NCBI GenBank assembly: GCA_020344215.1
Contig: CP070815.1
Location: forward strand, 1,955,132-2,019,131
DNA length: 64,000 bases
Direction of reading: 5' to 3'
DNA from: Gemmatimonadota bacterium
GTDB lineage: Bacteria > Gemmatimonadota > Gemmatimonadetes > Palauibacterales > KS3-K002
Of the stretch, positions 44,702 to 53,294 are shown in pieces. The notes beneath the pieces are model-generated. The model saw only the letters and a program-made list of their open reading frames with translations. It did no database searches and was not told the DNA's origin. The stretch's first letter is position 1; each line of letters opens with the position of its first letter. A program made the translations under genes and the position numbers.

Positions 44702-46159
44702 CTAGCTGCCGATAAAGTCGGGCCAGCGGAGTTTCCGGCCTTCGGCGAATCTGAGGCCGTAGTGCTGTGCCCGGTACATGGCAGCGTCAGCCTCTGACAC
44801 CAGCTGTTCTACCACCTGGGCGAAATCGGGTATACCGAGGTCCATCGGCGATGCGTCGCCCGGCTCGAGGGCCGCCAAGCCCACGGTCGTCGTCAGCTGT
44901 GGCATACCGGGGGGCCAGGAGCTCTCCCACTGGCTGGCGAGTGCCGAGTGGAGACGCTCCGCCACTATGACGCCGCCCTCCTGATTGGCATCTATGAGGA
45001 TCAGAAGAAACTCGTCACCGCCGAAACGGCCAACCACGTCGGAATCGCGCACGTTCATCTTCAACAGGTTGCCCAGGTGTCGGAGCGCTCGGTCCCCGAC
45101 GACGTGGCCGTACTTATCGTTCAGGTCCTTGAACCGATCGATGTCCAGCATGAGCACGGTCACGGGGAACGCTTTGCGCCAGGCGAGCTTGACCGTCTCA
45201 CGCAGCCGTTCCAAGATGAACGACTTCTGAAAGACACGCGTCGTTGAGTCAACGGTGGCCAGCTCGTAGAGCGCGGCGTTGCGAATCGCCGCGGCGGCCT
45301 GGCTGGCGAATAGCTGCAGAAGATCGATATCCCGCTCAGCGTGGCCAGGCCGGCTGATGTACGCCAGCCCCAGCACGTGTCTTTCTAGGACGAGCGGAAG
45401 AACACCATGCCGGTCGTCTATGATGTTGCAGCGCTCCTCCACCGCCCGGCGGAAGAGATGGTTGGGCACCGATCGCAGCTTCTCGACGGTCGATCCTTTC
45501 GGGTAGACGTCGCTACTGGCAGCGCTCACCACGAAATCGTCTATCGACTGGGGAGAATAGATGAACCCTTCTATGGGAGGTTTTCCCACGAGATCGGTCG
45601 AACGAGCTGCCACGAAAGCGCTATCGCCGCCCATCAGCCCGCTCACCACGTCGAGGATCGTCTCCATCAGCTCGTCGACATTCTGGATCTCGTGCAACTC
45701 CGGGGCTGTCTCCAGCAACCGCCTCAGCCCCTGCCGGGTACGGCGGATCGCATCTAGCTGCCGCGCCGTTGCCAGCGCCGCGTTCACCCACAGACGTAGA
45801 CCGTCCTCGCCGTGCCGCTTATCGTGGAACCCGAAGACGTTGTGCAGCTGGTTGAGCTTCCGGAAAGGGGCGCCCGGCGCGCCCGGCCCCATGAGAATTA
45901 TCGGCGCCGCAGGCGCGCACTCGCGCAGGTCGGCCAACGGATCTGCTCCGTCCATCTCCAGCAAGGCCACTTCCACCAAAAGGACGTCCGGCAGCTGGTC
46001 GGCGAGGAAGCTCGCCGCGGCGATGAGATCCTCCGCCCCCCAGACATTGTGGCCGTCCTCGGCAATCAGCTTGCAGCTTCGGCTCAGGAATCCCGGGTCG
46101 CTATCGACCAGCAGTACGCTGAGTCCTTGCTTCGCCTGACTGCGCCGTAGCAGCGTCAT
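44702..46159 (-). CDS. Receiver-GAF-GGDEF protein, probable diguanylate cyclase
   Basis: A 485-residue signalling protein that should make c-di-GMP. An N-terminal receiver-like domain (13-130; VLLVDSDPGF) has Glu where the phospho-Asp should be (DVLLVEVALLEMDG), so it is probably not phosphorylated normally. A GAF-like domain occupies about 150-305 (ILDVVSGLMGGDSAFVAA, ASQAAAAIRNAALYE). The GGDEF domain has LMLDIDRFKDLNDKYGHVVGD, VVGRFGGDEFLL intact and an RxxD inhibitory site (RDSD) five residues before it. It sits beside the pilus genes, which c-di-GMP often controls. Confidence 0.9.
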   Translation of the reverse strand: MTLLRRSQAKQGLSVLLVDSDPGFLSRSCKLIAEDGHNVWGAEDLIAAASFLADQLPDVLLVEVALLEMDGADPLADLRECAPAAPIILMGPGAPGAPFRKLNQLHNVFGFHDKRHGEDGLRLWVNAALATARQLDAIRRTRQGLRRLLETAPELHEIQNVDELMETILDVVSGLMGGDSAFVAARSTDLVGKPPIEGFIYSPQSIDDFVVSAASSDVYPKGSTVEKLRSVPNHLFRRAVEERCNIIDDRHGVLPLVLERHVLGLAYISRPGHAERDIDLLQLFASQAAAAIRNAALYELATVDSTTRVFQKSFILERLRETVKLAWRKAFPVTVLMLDIDRFKDLNDKYGHVVGDRALRHLGNLLKMNVRDSDVVGRFGGDEFLLILIDANQEGGVIVAERLHSALASQWESSWPPGMPQLTTTVGLAALEPGDASPMDLGIPDFAQVVEQLVSEADAAMYRAQHYGLRFAEGRKLRWPDFIGS

Positions 46160-46340
46160 TGGCTCCGTTCACACCCCGGCCTGTCGGCGAGGAAGTATTT
46201 CGAGTTTCGGGCTATCTTGAAGCGGGGGAGTTGAAGTGGCGGTGGGAGGGAGTGTAAGACTATACACCGTGTGAGGCCGCAAGGTTCACCCGTGAGGGAA
46301 CCCTGCCGGCCGCTCGGCGACTGCGGTCTGGAGTAGGGCC

Positions 46341-47339
46341 ATGCAGAAGATGCGCGCGGTAGTCGTAAGAGAGGCCGGGGGACCGGAAGTTCTTGATGTG
46401 CAAAGGGTTAGGGCCATCCGCCGGCCCGGGCGCGGCGAGATCCGGGTCAGGGTCAGGGCCGCGGGGGTGAACCGGGCCGACCTGCTCCAGCGGCGCGGCC
46501 TCTACCCGCCGCCGCCCGGCTGGCCGGCCGAGATCCCGGGGCTCGAATATGCCGGCGAGGTGGAGGCGGTAGGCGAGGCCGTCGAATTGTGGCAGGCGGG
46601 CGACCGCGTGATGGGGCTGGTGGGAGGGGGTGGCTACGCCGAGTATGTGGTCGTCCAGGAGCGTGAGGCGCTGGCGATCCCGCCGCTGCTCTCGTTCGAA
46701 GAAGCTGCGGCCGTCCCTGAGGTGTTCATCACGGCCCATGACGCCCTCTTCACCCAGATACATTTGGAGCTGGGCGAGCGACTTCTGATCCACGCCGTGG
46801 GCAGCGGCGTAGGTACCGCCGCCTTGCAGCTGGCGAAGGCGGCGGGTGCCACCGTGATCGGGACGTCGCGCTCGGAGTGGAAGCTGGAGCGCGCTACCGA
46901 TTTCGGCCTGGACGTTCTGATCAACACTTCCGAGCACGACTTCCCTGAGATGGTGCTGCAGGCGACGAGTGGCGAGGGGGTGCACGCCGTTCTCGACCTG
47001 GTGGGTGCTCCTTACCTGGCGGGCAATCTAAAGTGCCTGTCGGAGAAGGGACGCGTGATCGTCGTGGGGCTGACGGCCGGCCGCACGGCGGAGATCGACC
47101 TCGGTGCCTTACTGCGGAAACGTCTTCGCCTCATCGGAACGTCTCTCCGCTTTCGTCCGCTGGAGGAGAAGATCGAGGCAGTCCGGGCCTTCGAGCGCGA
47201 TGTGGGGTCTCTCCTGGCGACCGGCCAAGTTCGCCCGGTGATCGATCGCGTCTTTTCATTCGAGGGAGTCGTCGAAGCGCACCGGCACATGGAGTCCAAC
47301 CTGAGCTTCGGAAAGATCATCCTCCGCTGGAACGGCTAG
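46341..47339 (+). CDS. NAD(P)H:quinone oxidoreductase, zinc-less MDR family
   Basis: A 332-residue medium-chain reductase of the QOR/TP53I3 (PIG3) type. VRVRAAGVNRADLLQRRGLYPPPPG is the N-terminal PIG3-like block; the NADPH-binding motif is HAVGSGVGTAALQLAKAAGATVIGTSRS. The zinc-ligand cysteines of alcohol dehydrogenases are absent. It ends HRHMESNLSFGKIILRW. Stand-alone gene; GGAGTAGGG precedes the ATG. Likely handles quinones or reactive carbonyls. Confidence 0.92.
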   Translation: MQKMRAVVVREAGGPEVLDVQRVRAIRRPGRGEIRVRVRAAGVNRADLLQRRGLYPPPPGWPAEIPGLEYAGEVEAVGEAVELWQAGDRVMGLVGGGGYAEYVVVQEREALAIPPLLSFEEAAAVPEVFITAHDALFTQIHLELGERLLIHAVGSGVGTAALQLAKAAGATVIGTSRSEWKLERATDFGLDVLINTSEHDFPEMVLQATSGEGVHAVLDLVGAPYLAGNLKCLSEKGRVIVVGLTAGRTAEIDLGALLRKRLRLIGTSLRFRPLEEKIEAVRAFERDVGSLLATGQVRPVIDRVFSFEGVVEAHRHMESNLSFGKIILRWNG

Positions 47340-47608
47340 AACTCCGCCGCGAGTCACACTCACCTATCGATGCTTGACCACGTGCCAGCCGGCCGCCGCT
47401 GTGCGCCCGAGGCACGGGTGTGTATCCAACCGACACGGTCCCCACGACGGCCCCGGCGCGCTTGGCGCAAGATCACTGGGTTGTCACCCGGCACCGCCCG
47501 GCACTCCCCTTGCCAACAACTGATAGTGTGGTGTCGTCATTCGAGAGACTTGACGCGGGTATGACCCGCTCGGCGCCACCTTGGGGCAAACCTGGGCAGG
47601 AGGTGACA

Positions 47609-48415
47609 ATGGGCCGGGATCCCCGCTACTCAGCCGAACTTGGGGCGCTGCTGCCGGCGCTTCTCATAGCCCTCACCGCGGCGGGCGCTGCCGCCCAGGA
47701 GGTCCGGGAAACTGGGCACGAGGATCAGTCCGGTCTGGGCCTCGCCTTGTTGTTCGCGATGCCGCGAGGCGAGTTCGCGAACTACATCGACCCGAGCCTG
47801 GGGCTCGGCGCGTACCTGCACGTCGATTTCAGCGAGCATACCCCTCTCGGCCTGCGGTTCGACGGCTCGATGGTCTATTACGGCAGTCAGACTCGTCATC
47901 GGCCACTCTACGCGACCGGGCCGCGAGGCTTCACTGCGATGAGCCAGGTCGATGTCACGACCAGGAACAGGATCGGCTCGTTCTTCGTCGGGCCGCAGCT
48001 CACTTTCCAGTCGGGTGCTGTTCGGCCGTTTGTTCACGCCGGTGTGGGCTTCTCGTACTTCTGGACCGGTACGGACTGGGAGCACCCCTACTACGATGAT
48101 GACTGCGACTGCGACGAGTGGGATGAGGAGGATTGCGGTGACGACCTCTACGATACGCTAGACCTCGATCTGTTCTTCGAGGGTGGCACGGAGTACGATG
48201 ACTGGACCGCTGCGTGGACCCTTGGGGGCGGTGTCTCAATCGCTCTGGGAAGGAGCGCCTCGCTCTACCTCGCTCTCCAATACATGGACAACGGCCGCGT
48301 CTCCTACTTGCGGGAGGGGAGCATCATAGACGGCCCGGACGGCTACTACTCATTCACCCCAATCGAGAGCGAAGCGGACTTGTTCGTGCTGCAATTCGGA
48401 TTCTCGCTCCACTGA
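47609..48415 (+). CDS. Outer-membrane beta-barrel protein with acidic Cys loop
   Basis: A 268-residue exported protein. Signal: ELGALLPALLIALTAAGAAAQ. The mature chain is an OmpW/OprB-like short-strand barrel (LGLGAYLHVDFSEHTPLGLRFDGSMVYYG, FFVGPQLTFQSGAVRPFVHAGVGFSYFW, AWTLGGGVSIALGRSASLYLALQYM) ending in LFVLQFGFSLH. One loop, near residue 165-185, is very acidic with cysteines (DDDCDCDEWDEEDCGDD), a possible metal-binding site. ATG at 47609 has AGGAGG; the frame from 47420 is leader. No neighbour hints at a role. Confidence 0.78.
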   Translation: MGRDPRYSAELGALLPALLIALTAAGAAAQEVRETGHEDQSGLGLALLFAMPRGEFANYIDPSLGLGAYLHVDFSEHTPLGLRFDGSMVYYGSQTRHRPLYATGPRGFTAMSQVDVTTRNRIGSFFVGPQLTFQSGAVRPFVHAGVGFSYFWTGTDWEHPYYDDDCDCDEWDEEDCGDDLYDTLDLDLFFEGGTEYDDWTAAWTLGGGVSIALGRSASLYLALQYMDNGRVSYLREGSIIDGPDGYYSFTPIESEADLFVLQFGFSLH

Positions 48416-48547
48416 GCGAGGTCGGCGAACCAGAACTGACGAGCTTGGGGCCGGTGTTCCGGGCTGGCAACGGGAAGGCTGCAACGTGCTGGCCGCGGAG
48501 AGATAACCGGCACGTCCGTGTCCTTTAGCTGAGTTCGATCACTTCAT

Positions 48548-48994
48548 CTACTTGTCCTTCTTCTTCTTCCCTTTCGGTTCGCAGGCGATGACACCCTCTT
48601 CCTCGGCGGGGCTAAAGGGCTCAACTTCGCCGATGTATACGGCGCAGAAGAATCTTTCAGGACTAAGGTTCTCATGCTCGGCCCGGGCCGACCACCCTCT
48701 ACGGTTGGCACGGATCTTCACAACTACGTTCTCGCTGGGGGTGAAGTCGAGCTTTTCGGTCGACTTCGTGTAAGTGGCCCCTCCGTCTGCGTTGGGGTCA
48801 TCCGCGAAGTACCCGCCGGTCGATGCGTTGTATTCCTCCTGCGCGTGGATCAGATTTCGCAGATCCGATTCCATCGCCGCCATGTAGGCTGCGTTCTTGG
48901 CCCGGTAAAGCGTCGCCGAGCCCATGGCCGTGAGGATGGCGATCACGACGATGGCGGTAAGCAGCTCGAGGAGAGTGAATCCCCGCGCTTTCAT
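48548..48994 (-). CDS. Type IV pilin / GspG-like prepilin
   Basis: A 148-residue prepilin with leader MKARG and FTLLELLTAIVVIAILTAMGSATLYRAKNAAYMAAMESDLRNL, including Glu5 and the long N-terminal helix. The globular part has QEEYNASTGGYFADD and a single cysteine pair near the end (RFFCAVY, VIACEP); the C-terminus is lysine-rich (PKGKKKKDK). CCAGGAGG precedes the ATG. Similar in plan to the pilin at 52013-52456 (QEAYW...YADD), so the two are paralogues. An AT-rich patch at 49041-49080 is its likely promoter area, not sigma-54 type. Confidence 0.88.
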   Translation of the reverse strand: MKARGFTLLELLTAIVVIAILTAMGSATLYRAKNAAYMAAMESDLRNLIHAQEEYNASTGGYFADDPNADGGATYTKSTEKLDFTPSENVVVKIRANRRGWSARAEHENLSPERFFCAVYIGEVEPFSPAEEEGVIACEPKGKKKKDK

Positions 48995-49193
48995 GGAATC
49001 GTTGGCCTCCTGGCGGGAAAGTTGCTGGCGGGGAGTGGCGCGCAGCTAGCTATATAATCGTAAGTCGCGAATGATTTTACAAGCCGGAGCGGCCGCGCAC
49101 GCCAGCGGAGCCTCGTTCGATGCACTCCGCTGCGCGCGATGCTTCTCGTATCTCCTCGTGCCCGAGTCAGTTGGCCGGCTCGCCTCCCAGCGC

Positions 49194-49925
49194 TCAGCGG
49201 ATTGCCGTGCACAGGGTGTCGCGGTGCCACTGGATCAGCGTCCGCATGTACGACCCGATGTAGTCGGCGCCCTCGAACCCGGCGGCCCGTGCCGCCGCTT
49301 CCTTCCGCTCGTCCGACACGTCGGCACTGCCGGCGAAGTGCTTGATGTCCCTGTAGAAGCCGAGCGTGTACAGGTCCCACGCCGCGCCGGCCACGCGGGT
49401 GAAGATCAGGTTCAAAGGACGATCGATCCCGGCCAGGTAGGCGTTCTCCATGTGCCGCTCTTCGAGGAGCGCCTCGCGCTTGCCCGGCAGGGCGATGAAC
49501 GCCTCGATGTGGTAGTAGGAGCCGGCGGAAAACGCGCTATCCACCACCTGCAGCGCCGGGCCCACGACGTACACTTCCTCGCGCCAGGCGATCCGTGAGT
49601 CTAGCTCTCTCTCAAAGTCCGCCTCTGACATTCCCGACTCTTGGGCCGCCCGCTCGCGCCGGGTCATCCGCTCCGCCGAGTAGTAGTCGGCGAAGCTGCC
49701 CATCGGGAAGAGCAGCAGCAGGTCCCATTGGTCGCCTTGGGTATGGCGCATCCAGAAGGGCCTGGCGCCGCCCGCTTCGTAGACAGGCATCCTCTGCTTA
49801 TAGAGGTCGATCAGCTCGAGTAGCTCACCGGGCGCTGCCCGGACGAGCAGGGTCTTGAACAGGTAACCATCACCGGGGTCCGGCGATCCCGTGACGAGTA
49901 GTGCGGCGAGTAGCAGGGCGACCAT
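49194..49925 (-). CDS. Hypothetical exported protein, NIPSNAP-like texture
   Basis: A 243-residue protein with a short N-terminal hydrophobic segment (VALLLAALLVTGSP) that could be a signal. The rest alternates strands and helices, with two similar halves (LFKTLLVRAAPGELLELIDLYKQRMP / YHIEAFIALPGKREALLEERHMEN), suggesting tandem ferredoxin-like alpha-beta barrels as in NIPSNAP or dimeric barrel proteins. No catalytic motif seen. It lies between a pilin and yqeC; no operon link is evident. Confidence 0.65.
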   Translation of the reverse strand: MVALLLAALLVTGSPDPGDGYLFKTLLVRAAPGELLELIDLYKQRMPVYEAGGARPFWMRHTQGDQWDLLLLFPMGSFADYYSAERMTRRERAAQESGMSEADFERELDSRIAWREEVYVVGPALQVVDSAFSAGSYYHIEAFIALPGKREALLEERHMENAYLAGIDRPLNLIFTRVAGAAWDLYTLGFYRDIKHFAGSADVSDERKEAAARAAGFEGADYIGSYMRTLIQWHRDTLCTAIR

Positions 49926-49986
49926 TGTCCGCTCGCAGGTTATATCTCGAATTCCGTGCGTGCCCGGCCGAGGCCCGGCAGCGGTT

Positions 49987-50754
49987 TCAGCGGGAGACTA
50001 CGTCGACCAATCGGGCCGGTTGAAGGTGCGATGTCAAGACGACGCGCTCGAAGCGACCCGTAAGCTCGAGGGCAACCTGGGCGGCCTCCCTGGCTTGAGC
50101 TTCCAGGTCCGAGTTATCGACCATGTTGATGATGGGGACGACCGCGGCGTCGCCCGTACTCTTCAGCGCGCCATCTTCGTGGGTCAGGAGGCGCGCGACG
50201 TGCTCGGTAGTGAGTATGTCGCCGTACTCCGCCCCGCTGAGGGCCTCAACGCGTGACAGGCGGTGGGCGACGGACTCGGTCAGAGGTGCCCCGAAGGCTT
50301 TGGCCGATACAACTGGGAGGACCGTAGTCGATCCCTCGGGAATCACCGGCTCTTGCGCCTCGGGCGCCTTGATCCAACGCATTCGGGCTCCGTCGCACTT
50401 GACAAGCGTCAGGTCGAAGTCAGCGGCCTGGCGGATCTCGGCCACGAGATCGGGAGCGACGCCTCCGAAGCGGCCCGGCTTATCCGAGGGGTGGGCGAAG
50501 GCGACGAGCCGGTGGGCCGTGGCCGCTTCCACGACGTGCGACCGGAGCTCGGTCGCTTCGGCGATCACAACGTGGGCACCGAGAGAACACGGGAAGTGCG
50601 CATTGGGTACCGTGCAGGTGAGTCCGACCCGGCCGGGGTGTAACACCGCCAGATGGTAGAGCGTCGTCTTCTTGCCGCCGGCGCCGACGGCACAGACGGT
50701 GCCCGAGCGGGCGCAGAGCAGGTCGAGCAGCTCGCTCAACCTCTCAACCCCCAA
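49987..50754 (-). CDS. yqeC: YqeC-like selenium-dependent hydroxylase accessory protein
   Basis: A 255-residue P-loop protein. Walker A-like motif: VCAVGAGGKKTTLYHLA. Further YqeC-type marks are FDLTLVKCDGARMRWIKAPEAQEPVIP, VLPVVSAKAFG and VPIINMVDNSD. In the family these are linked to maturation of selenium-dependent molybdenum hydroxylases. Its start overlaps the end of the propeller gene by 11 bases. No molybdenum hydroxylase or selenium gene is in the window, so the client enzyme is elsewhere. Confidence 0.82.
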   Translation of the reverse strand: MGVERLSELLDLLCARSGTVCAVGAGGKKTTLYHLAVLHPGRVGLTCTVPNAHFPCSLGAHVVIAEATELRSHVVEAATAHRLVAFAHPSDKPGRFGGVAPDLVAEIRQAADFDLTLVKCDGARMRWIKAPEAQEPVIPEGSTTVLPVVSAKAFGAPLTESVAHRLSRVEALSGAEYGDILTTEHVARLLTHEDGALKSTGDAAVVPIINMVDNSDLEAQAREAAQVALELTGRFERVVLTSHLQPARLVDVVSR

Positions 50755-51853
50755 TCACGGCAGCTTCCACGCAGAGGATGCGCGGCAGGAACCCGGCGAT
50801 GATCTTCCAGGACTCGCCGCCGTCGCGGCTCGCGAAAAGGTGGCCGCTCGAGGTCCCGAAGTAGACGCCGCAGGGGTCGAGCCCATCGGTGTCGATCGCC
50901 TCGCGTAGGACAGTCACGTAAGCGTTCTCGCGCGGGAGGCCGCGAGTTAGCGGCTGCCAATCGCCCCCGGCGTTGCGGCTCCGGTAGACGGTGATGGCGC
51001 CGCCCACAGTAGTGCGGATGTGGCTGCTCTCCTCCGGTACAATGAACACGGTATCGGCGTCGTTGGGATCTGTGGCCACCGCATAGCCGAAGTCGCTGGG
51101 CAGCCCATCGGTAATCTCGATCCAGTTCTCCCCCCGATCGTCGGTCCGGTACGTGCCGGTGTGGCTTTGCTGGTAGAGCCGGTCCGGGCGCGCCGGGTGC
51201 AGCACTATACGGTGCACGCAGTGCCCCGATTCCGGACTCGGGTCGGGGAGGTAATCGGCCCGTATGCCACGGTTCACAGGTTTCCAGCTCGCGCAGCCGT
51301 CGTCGCTGCGATAGACGCCGCCCGCCGACACGGCGGCGTAAACACGCCGTGCGTCGCGGGGGTCGATGTAGATCGAGTGAAGAGCCAGTCCGCCCTTGGC
51401 CGGTTGCCAGGTATGCCGCGTCGGATGCCGGTTCAGCCCGGCGACCGACTGCCAGCTCGCCCCGCGGTTGCGGCTCACGAAGAGACCGGCCGGCTCGATT
51501 CCAGCGTAGAGCATCTCGGGCGCGCTTGCGTGGCCCGGCGCCAGATACCAGATCGCCTTCAGGCTTGGGGCATCCTCCGCCGGTGGGTAGTGCGGCGCGC
51601 CGGGCAACAGTTCCCAAGTGCGGCCGCCGTCGGTGCTCCGGTGCACGTGCACGCCCCAGACCGCGTGGTTGGCGGCCGCGTATGCCGTTGTAACGTCTCG
51701 CCGGTCGAAGCACGCGTGGTACAACTCGTAACCGGCCAAGTAGGGACGATCCAGCCGCCACTCACGGCGCCCCAGGCCGGACGTCGCGCGGAAGAGACCC
51801 TTACGGGTCCCCACCAACAGGACAACGCGTGACTTCTCCGAGTCGTGGATCAA
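50744..51853 (-). CDS. BNR/VPS10-type beta-propeller protein
   Basis: A 369-residue propeller with six Asp-box-like blades: HRSTDGGRTW, FVSRNRGASW, YRSDDGCASW, YRTDDRGENW, YRSRNAGGDW and FASRDGGESW. This fits the sialidase/sortilin-like (VPS10, exo-alpha-sialidase) group. There is no signal peptide and no sialidase arginine triad was identified, so catalytic activity is doubtful. ATG at 51853; co-transcribed with yqeC by overlap. Confidence 0.85.
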   Translation of the reverse strand: MIHDSEKSRVVLLVGTRKGLFRATSGLGRREWRLDRPYLAGYELYHACFDRRDVTTAYAAANHAVWGVHVHRSTDGGRTWELLPGAPHYPPAEDAPSLKAIWYLAPGHASAPEMLYAGIEPAGLFVSRNRGASWQSVAGLNRHPTRHTWQPAKGGLALHSIYIDPRDARRVYAAVSAGGVYRSDDGCASWKPVNRGIRADYLPDPSPESGHCVHRIVLHPARPDRLYQQSHTGTYRTDDRGENWIEITDGLPSDFGYAVATDPNDADTVFIVPEESSHIRTTVGGAITVYRSRNAGGDWQPLTRGLPRENAYVTVLREAIDTDGLDPCGVYFGTSSGHLFASRDGGESWKIIAGFLPRILCVEAAVIGG

Positions 51854-52012
51854 TTGCCTCCCAGCCCGTTTCCTCAGGGATAAGCGGTCCTCTGAATCTC
51901 AGGGATTTCGCGGGGGGCACAAGATCCGCTGGGGGCGGGCGCGTCTGCTAGGCTATGCTGGCGTGTGACGATGAGGCTGGATACGGGAGCGTAATCGGCG
52001 GCCCGGCGCAGA

Positions 52013-52456
52013 CTAATTGCTGCACTCGACCCTACCCTCCTGGATCCCCGGGATACCGGGAGGCGTCACCGGGCCGGTGTAAAAGCCGCACTCGATGGTG
52101 TCGTCGCTGTCGTGTGTCGCCTTGGCGCTCCAGCCGTTGCCTGCCGTCTCCAATATCGTGATGACCACGTTCGGGGTCTGGTTGAAATCATCGAGCAGGG
52201 CGACGTCGTCAGCGTAACTCTTCGTGTTGTCCCAATAGGCTTCCTGGGCGGTGATCAGCGAGCGCAAGTCGGTAAGGGCCTGTGATCGATACGCCTTCTG
52301 ACGCGCACCGGTGAAGCGCGGCAAGGCTATGAGCGTGATGAGGCCGATGAGGGTGACGACGACGAGCAGCTCGATCAGCGTGAACCCCTTGAGACTGGCA
52401 GCCCCAGTTCTCACGGTCGCCGCGAAAAGAGCATCTATCCGACGAGACAACTGCAT
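52013..52456 (-). CDS. Major-type IV pilin (PilA-like)
   Basis: A 147-residue prepilin. The class III signal ends ASLKG, followed by FTLIELLVVVTLIGLITLIALPRFTGARQKAYRSQALTDLRSL with Glu5. The globular part has QEAYWDNTKSYADDVALL and two cysteines near the end (ECGFYTG, RVECSN). The leader from ATG 52456 is 24 residues, longer than usual; an in-frame GTG at 52414 would shorten it but lacks a ribosome site. A strong sigma-54 promoter lies 65-78 bases upstream, typical of pilA genes driven by PilR. Confidence 0.88.
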   Translation of the reverse strand: MQLSRRIDALFAATVRTGAASLKGFTLIELLVVVTLIGLITLIALPRFTGARQKAYRSQALTDLRSLITAQEAYWDNTKSYADDVALLDDFNQTPNVVITILETAGNGWSAKATHDSDDTIECGFYTGPVTPPGIPGIQEGRVECSN

Positions 52457-52519
52457 TCTACCGGCCCCCTATCGACCGCCGGAGCTGGCAAATGGTCCGA
52501 CGGTGCGGTCTCCAGAATG

Positions 52520-52535
52520 GGCAAGGTCTGTGCCT
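52520..52535 (-). promoter_or_regulatory. Sigma-54 (-24/-12) promoter of the pilin gene
   Basis: Read on the minus strand: AGGCACAGACCTTGCC. GG (52534-52533) and GC (52522-52521) are 10 bases apart, and GGCACA-N4-TTGC matches the RpoN consensus except at the first and last bases. Predicted RNA start near 52509, about 53 bases before the pilin ATG. Confidence 0.72.
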
Positions 52536-52885
52536 GGCAGGCCTCGGAAGCTAAGATGTTACAATACAAAAGCTTATGCGTGTCGTTCCCCGGCCGCCCT
52601 CGGTCCCGGTTGCGGTCGGCCAGCCGCATATTGCAAGGCGTGGGGCGGAGTGCGGGAGTCATTCTGACCGGGCCCTAGGTGGGCCCGGAACCCAGTCCTG
52701 GGGTCGAGATCCGGGCGCGGCGATCGACGCTCTCTGCGGCTGTAAACGGTTGTTGCGTATTGTATTAGGGACGGGACTGCCGGCCGGCCTGAAGAGCGGA
52801 CTGAGCCGGGAGGGGAGTCGTGTGGGGATGGCTCCTAGCGGTTGCGCCTGCGGGGGAGGAGGTGCAGTGAGGCAGCCCTCCAGCG

Positions 52886-52914
52886 TTGACACCGACCAGA
52901 GATCGGCATAGTCT
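52886..52914 (+). promoter_or_regulatory. Sigma-70-type promoter for rpsU
   Basis: TTGACA at 52886-52891, 17-base spacer, TAGTCT at 52909-52914. The -35 is perfect and the -10 moderate. Predicted start near 52921, about 60 bases before the S21 ATG. Confidence 0.45.
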
Positions 52915-52982
52915 ACGACGCTACAATAGACCACGACGGCTGGCGGGTTGACCGCCGCGCGGAGGAGGTGAACAGAGAACCA

Positions 52983-53174
52983 ATGGTACAGGTAGTCGTC
53001 AACGAAGGTGACGATCTCGAGCGAGTGCTGCGCCGCTTCAAGCGCCAGGTCCAGAAAGCCGGCATCTTCACCGACTTGAAGCGGAAGAAGCACTACGAGA
53101 AGCCGAGCGAGATGCGGAAGCGTAAGCGAAACGCGGCTCGGCGCCGCAGCCGGCGCACTCGGCACCGCAGGTAA
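52983..53174 (+). CDS. rpsU: 30S ribosomal protein S21
   Basis: A 63-residue small-subunit protein: [28 protein letters not shown], then [26 protein letters not shown], a typical basic S21 tail. ATG at 52983 gives the family's normal start; a GTG at 52968 is in frame next to GGAGGAG. An intrinsic terminator follows, separating it from tilS. Affects mRNA selection during initiation. Confidence 0.95.
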   Translation: MVQVVVNEGDDLERVLRRFKRQVQKAGIFTDLKRKKHYEKPSEMRKRKRNAARRRSRRTRHRR

Positions 53175-53208
53175 CGCACCTCTCCGTGTGAGCTTTGCTG
53201 GAGTCTTG

Positions 53209-53246
53209 TAGCCCGCCTGCTTCGTGCATGCGGGCTATTCCTTTTC
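53209..53246 (+). terminator. Terminator after rpsU
   Basis: 8-base perfect stem TAGCCCGC (53209-53216) and GCGGGCTA (53230-53237), followed by TTCCTTTTC. Confidence 0.75.
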
Positions 53247-53294
53247 AGGCCGGTCTCGTTACGCCTAGTCGTCCCCTCGTGTATCTTTCCCAAC

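Larger units (their letters stand above)
52457..52982. other. Divergent spacer between the pilin gene and rpsU
   Basis: 526 bases without a supported gene. It holds the minus-strand sigma-54 promoter (52520-52535), an AT-rich patch at 52555-52582 (probable activator or UP-type region for that promoter) and a plus-strand TTGACA-N17-TAGTCT promoter before rpsU. Short frames on both strands lack start signals. Confidence 0.5.

Noticed and set aside
49041-49080. Sigma-54 promoter before the pilin at 48548-48994
   Set aside because: No GG-N10-GC with acceptable flanks was found; the AT-rich patch looks more like a sigma-70 region.
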